This document shows, in pieces, positions 63,847-64,000 of a stretch of DNA of 64,000 nt. A model generated the notes under the pieces. That model did no database searches and was not told the DNA's origin. It worked only from the letters and a program-made list of their open reading frames with translations. The DNA comes from Desulfosarcina alkanivorans (GTDB taxonomy: Bacteria > Desulfobacterota > Desulfobacteria > Desulfobacterales > Desulfosarcinaceae). The DNA lies in NCBI RefSeq assembly GCF_009688945.1, contig NZ_AP021874.1, positions 2,170,001 to 2,234,000 of the forward strand, in the 5' to 3' direction. The translations under genes were made by a program, and so were the position numbers. Position 1 is the first letter of the stretch. Every line of letters begins with the position of its first letter.

Positions 63847-64000
63847 CTACCGACAGTCAGTCGCCTTATTTTGCAAAAGCTTATCATAAATGGCCTCCAG
63901 ATCTTTCATTTTTTCAGTAATATTAAATTTTTTTTCCACCCTTTGAAATCCATATTGTCCCATCTGGGTCCTCAACTCAGGCGAATCAATCAAATCAGCC
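63847..64000 (-). CDS. C-terminal end of a glycosyltransferase (GT4-like), cut by window edge
   Basis: On the minus strand the last 51 codons read LIDSPELRTQMGQYGFQRVEKKF and following, ending at TAG 63847-63849. A helix with PELRxxMGxxGxxRVxxxF near the C-terminus is the usual end of GT4 glycosyltransferases. The start lies outside the window. It is convergent with the GNAT gene. Confidence 0.7.
   Translation of the reverse strand, partial: ADLIDSPELRTQMGQYGFQRVEKKFNITEKMKDLEAIYDKLLQNKATDCR

Overview
The window looks like chromosomal DNA of a strictly anaerobic Desulfobacterota member, probably a Desulfosarcina/Desulfococcus-type sulfate reducer. Reasons: a complete Rnf complex, an ETF plus membrane FeS (ETF:menaquinone oxidoreductase-like) electron path from acyl-CoA dehydrogenation, B12-dependent acyl-CoA mutase chemistry, several sigma-54 activators, and short inverted-repeat elements of a type seen in that group. 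No rRNA, tRNA or CRISPR array was seen.

Layout. (1) 1-1044: end of a PLP-dependent decarboxylase. (2) 9690-1411, minus strand: one operon from a sigma-54-type promoter, encoding a MoaD/ThiS-like sulfur carrier, an unknown 173-aa protein, a MoxR-type AAA+ ATPase, a VWA protein, a PAS histidine kinase, an NtrC-type regulator and a PP-loop ATPase. (3) 9.7-10.5 kb: debris of IS5-like and IS110-like transposases. (4) 10.9-19.8 kb: a secretion/surface locus resembling fap (functional amyloid) and fil operons: three exported proteins sharing a short post-signal motif, a beta-propeller protein, a TPR protein, a C39 peptidase, a coiled-coil plus beta-barrel outer-membrane protein and a FadL-like porin. 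A GEMM-like (c-di-GMP) RNA element precedes the second exported gene.

(5) 20.8-32.7 kb: acyl-CoA catabolism operon 1: acyl-CoA ligase, a divergent B12 mutase large subunit, MmgE/PrpD protein, thiolase, FadB-like fusion, B12 small subunit, NMO-like flavoprotein, crotonase and MeaB. It starts at a sigma-54-type promoter. (6) 34289-32724, minus: a GAF sigma-54 activator. (7) 34.6-47.8 kb: operon 2, again with a sigma-54-type promoter: thiolase, acyl-CoA dehydrogenase, 3-hydroxyacyl-CoA dehydrogenase, EMO-like protein, EtfBA and, after a MITE, rnfCDGEAB. Together these would activate a branched or substituted acid, rearrange its carbon skeleton, beta-oxidise it, and route electrons to menaquinone and to a ferredoxin/NAD ion pump.

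(8) 48.2-50.5 kb, minus: an ammonium transporter fused to a chemoreceptor signalling domain. (9) 51-56 kb: AT-richer accessory DNA with small secreted proteins and at least two reading frames interrupted by single in-frame stops (one a radical SAM gene). (10) 56.5-64 kb: extracellular polysaccharide region: GT4 glycosyltransferase, WecG/TagA transferase, an exported glycosidase-like protein, an unusual activator-dehydratase (BcrAD-HgdB) fusion, a GNAT protein and the end of another glycosyltransferase.

All functional calls come from reading motifs by eye; none was checked by database search.
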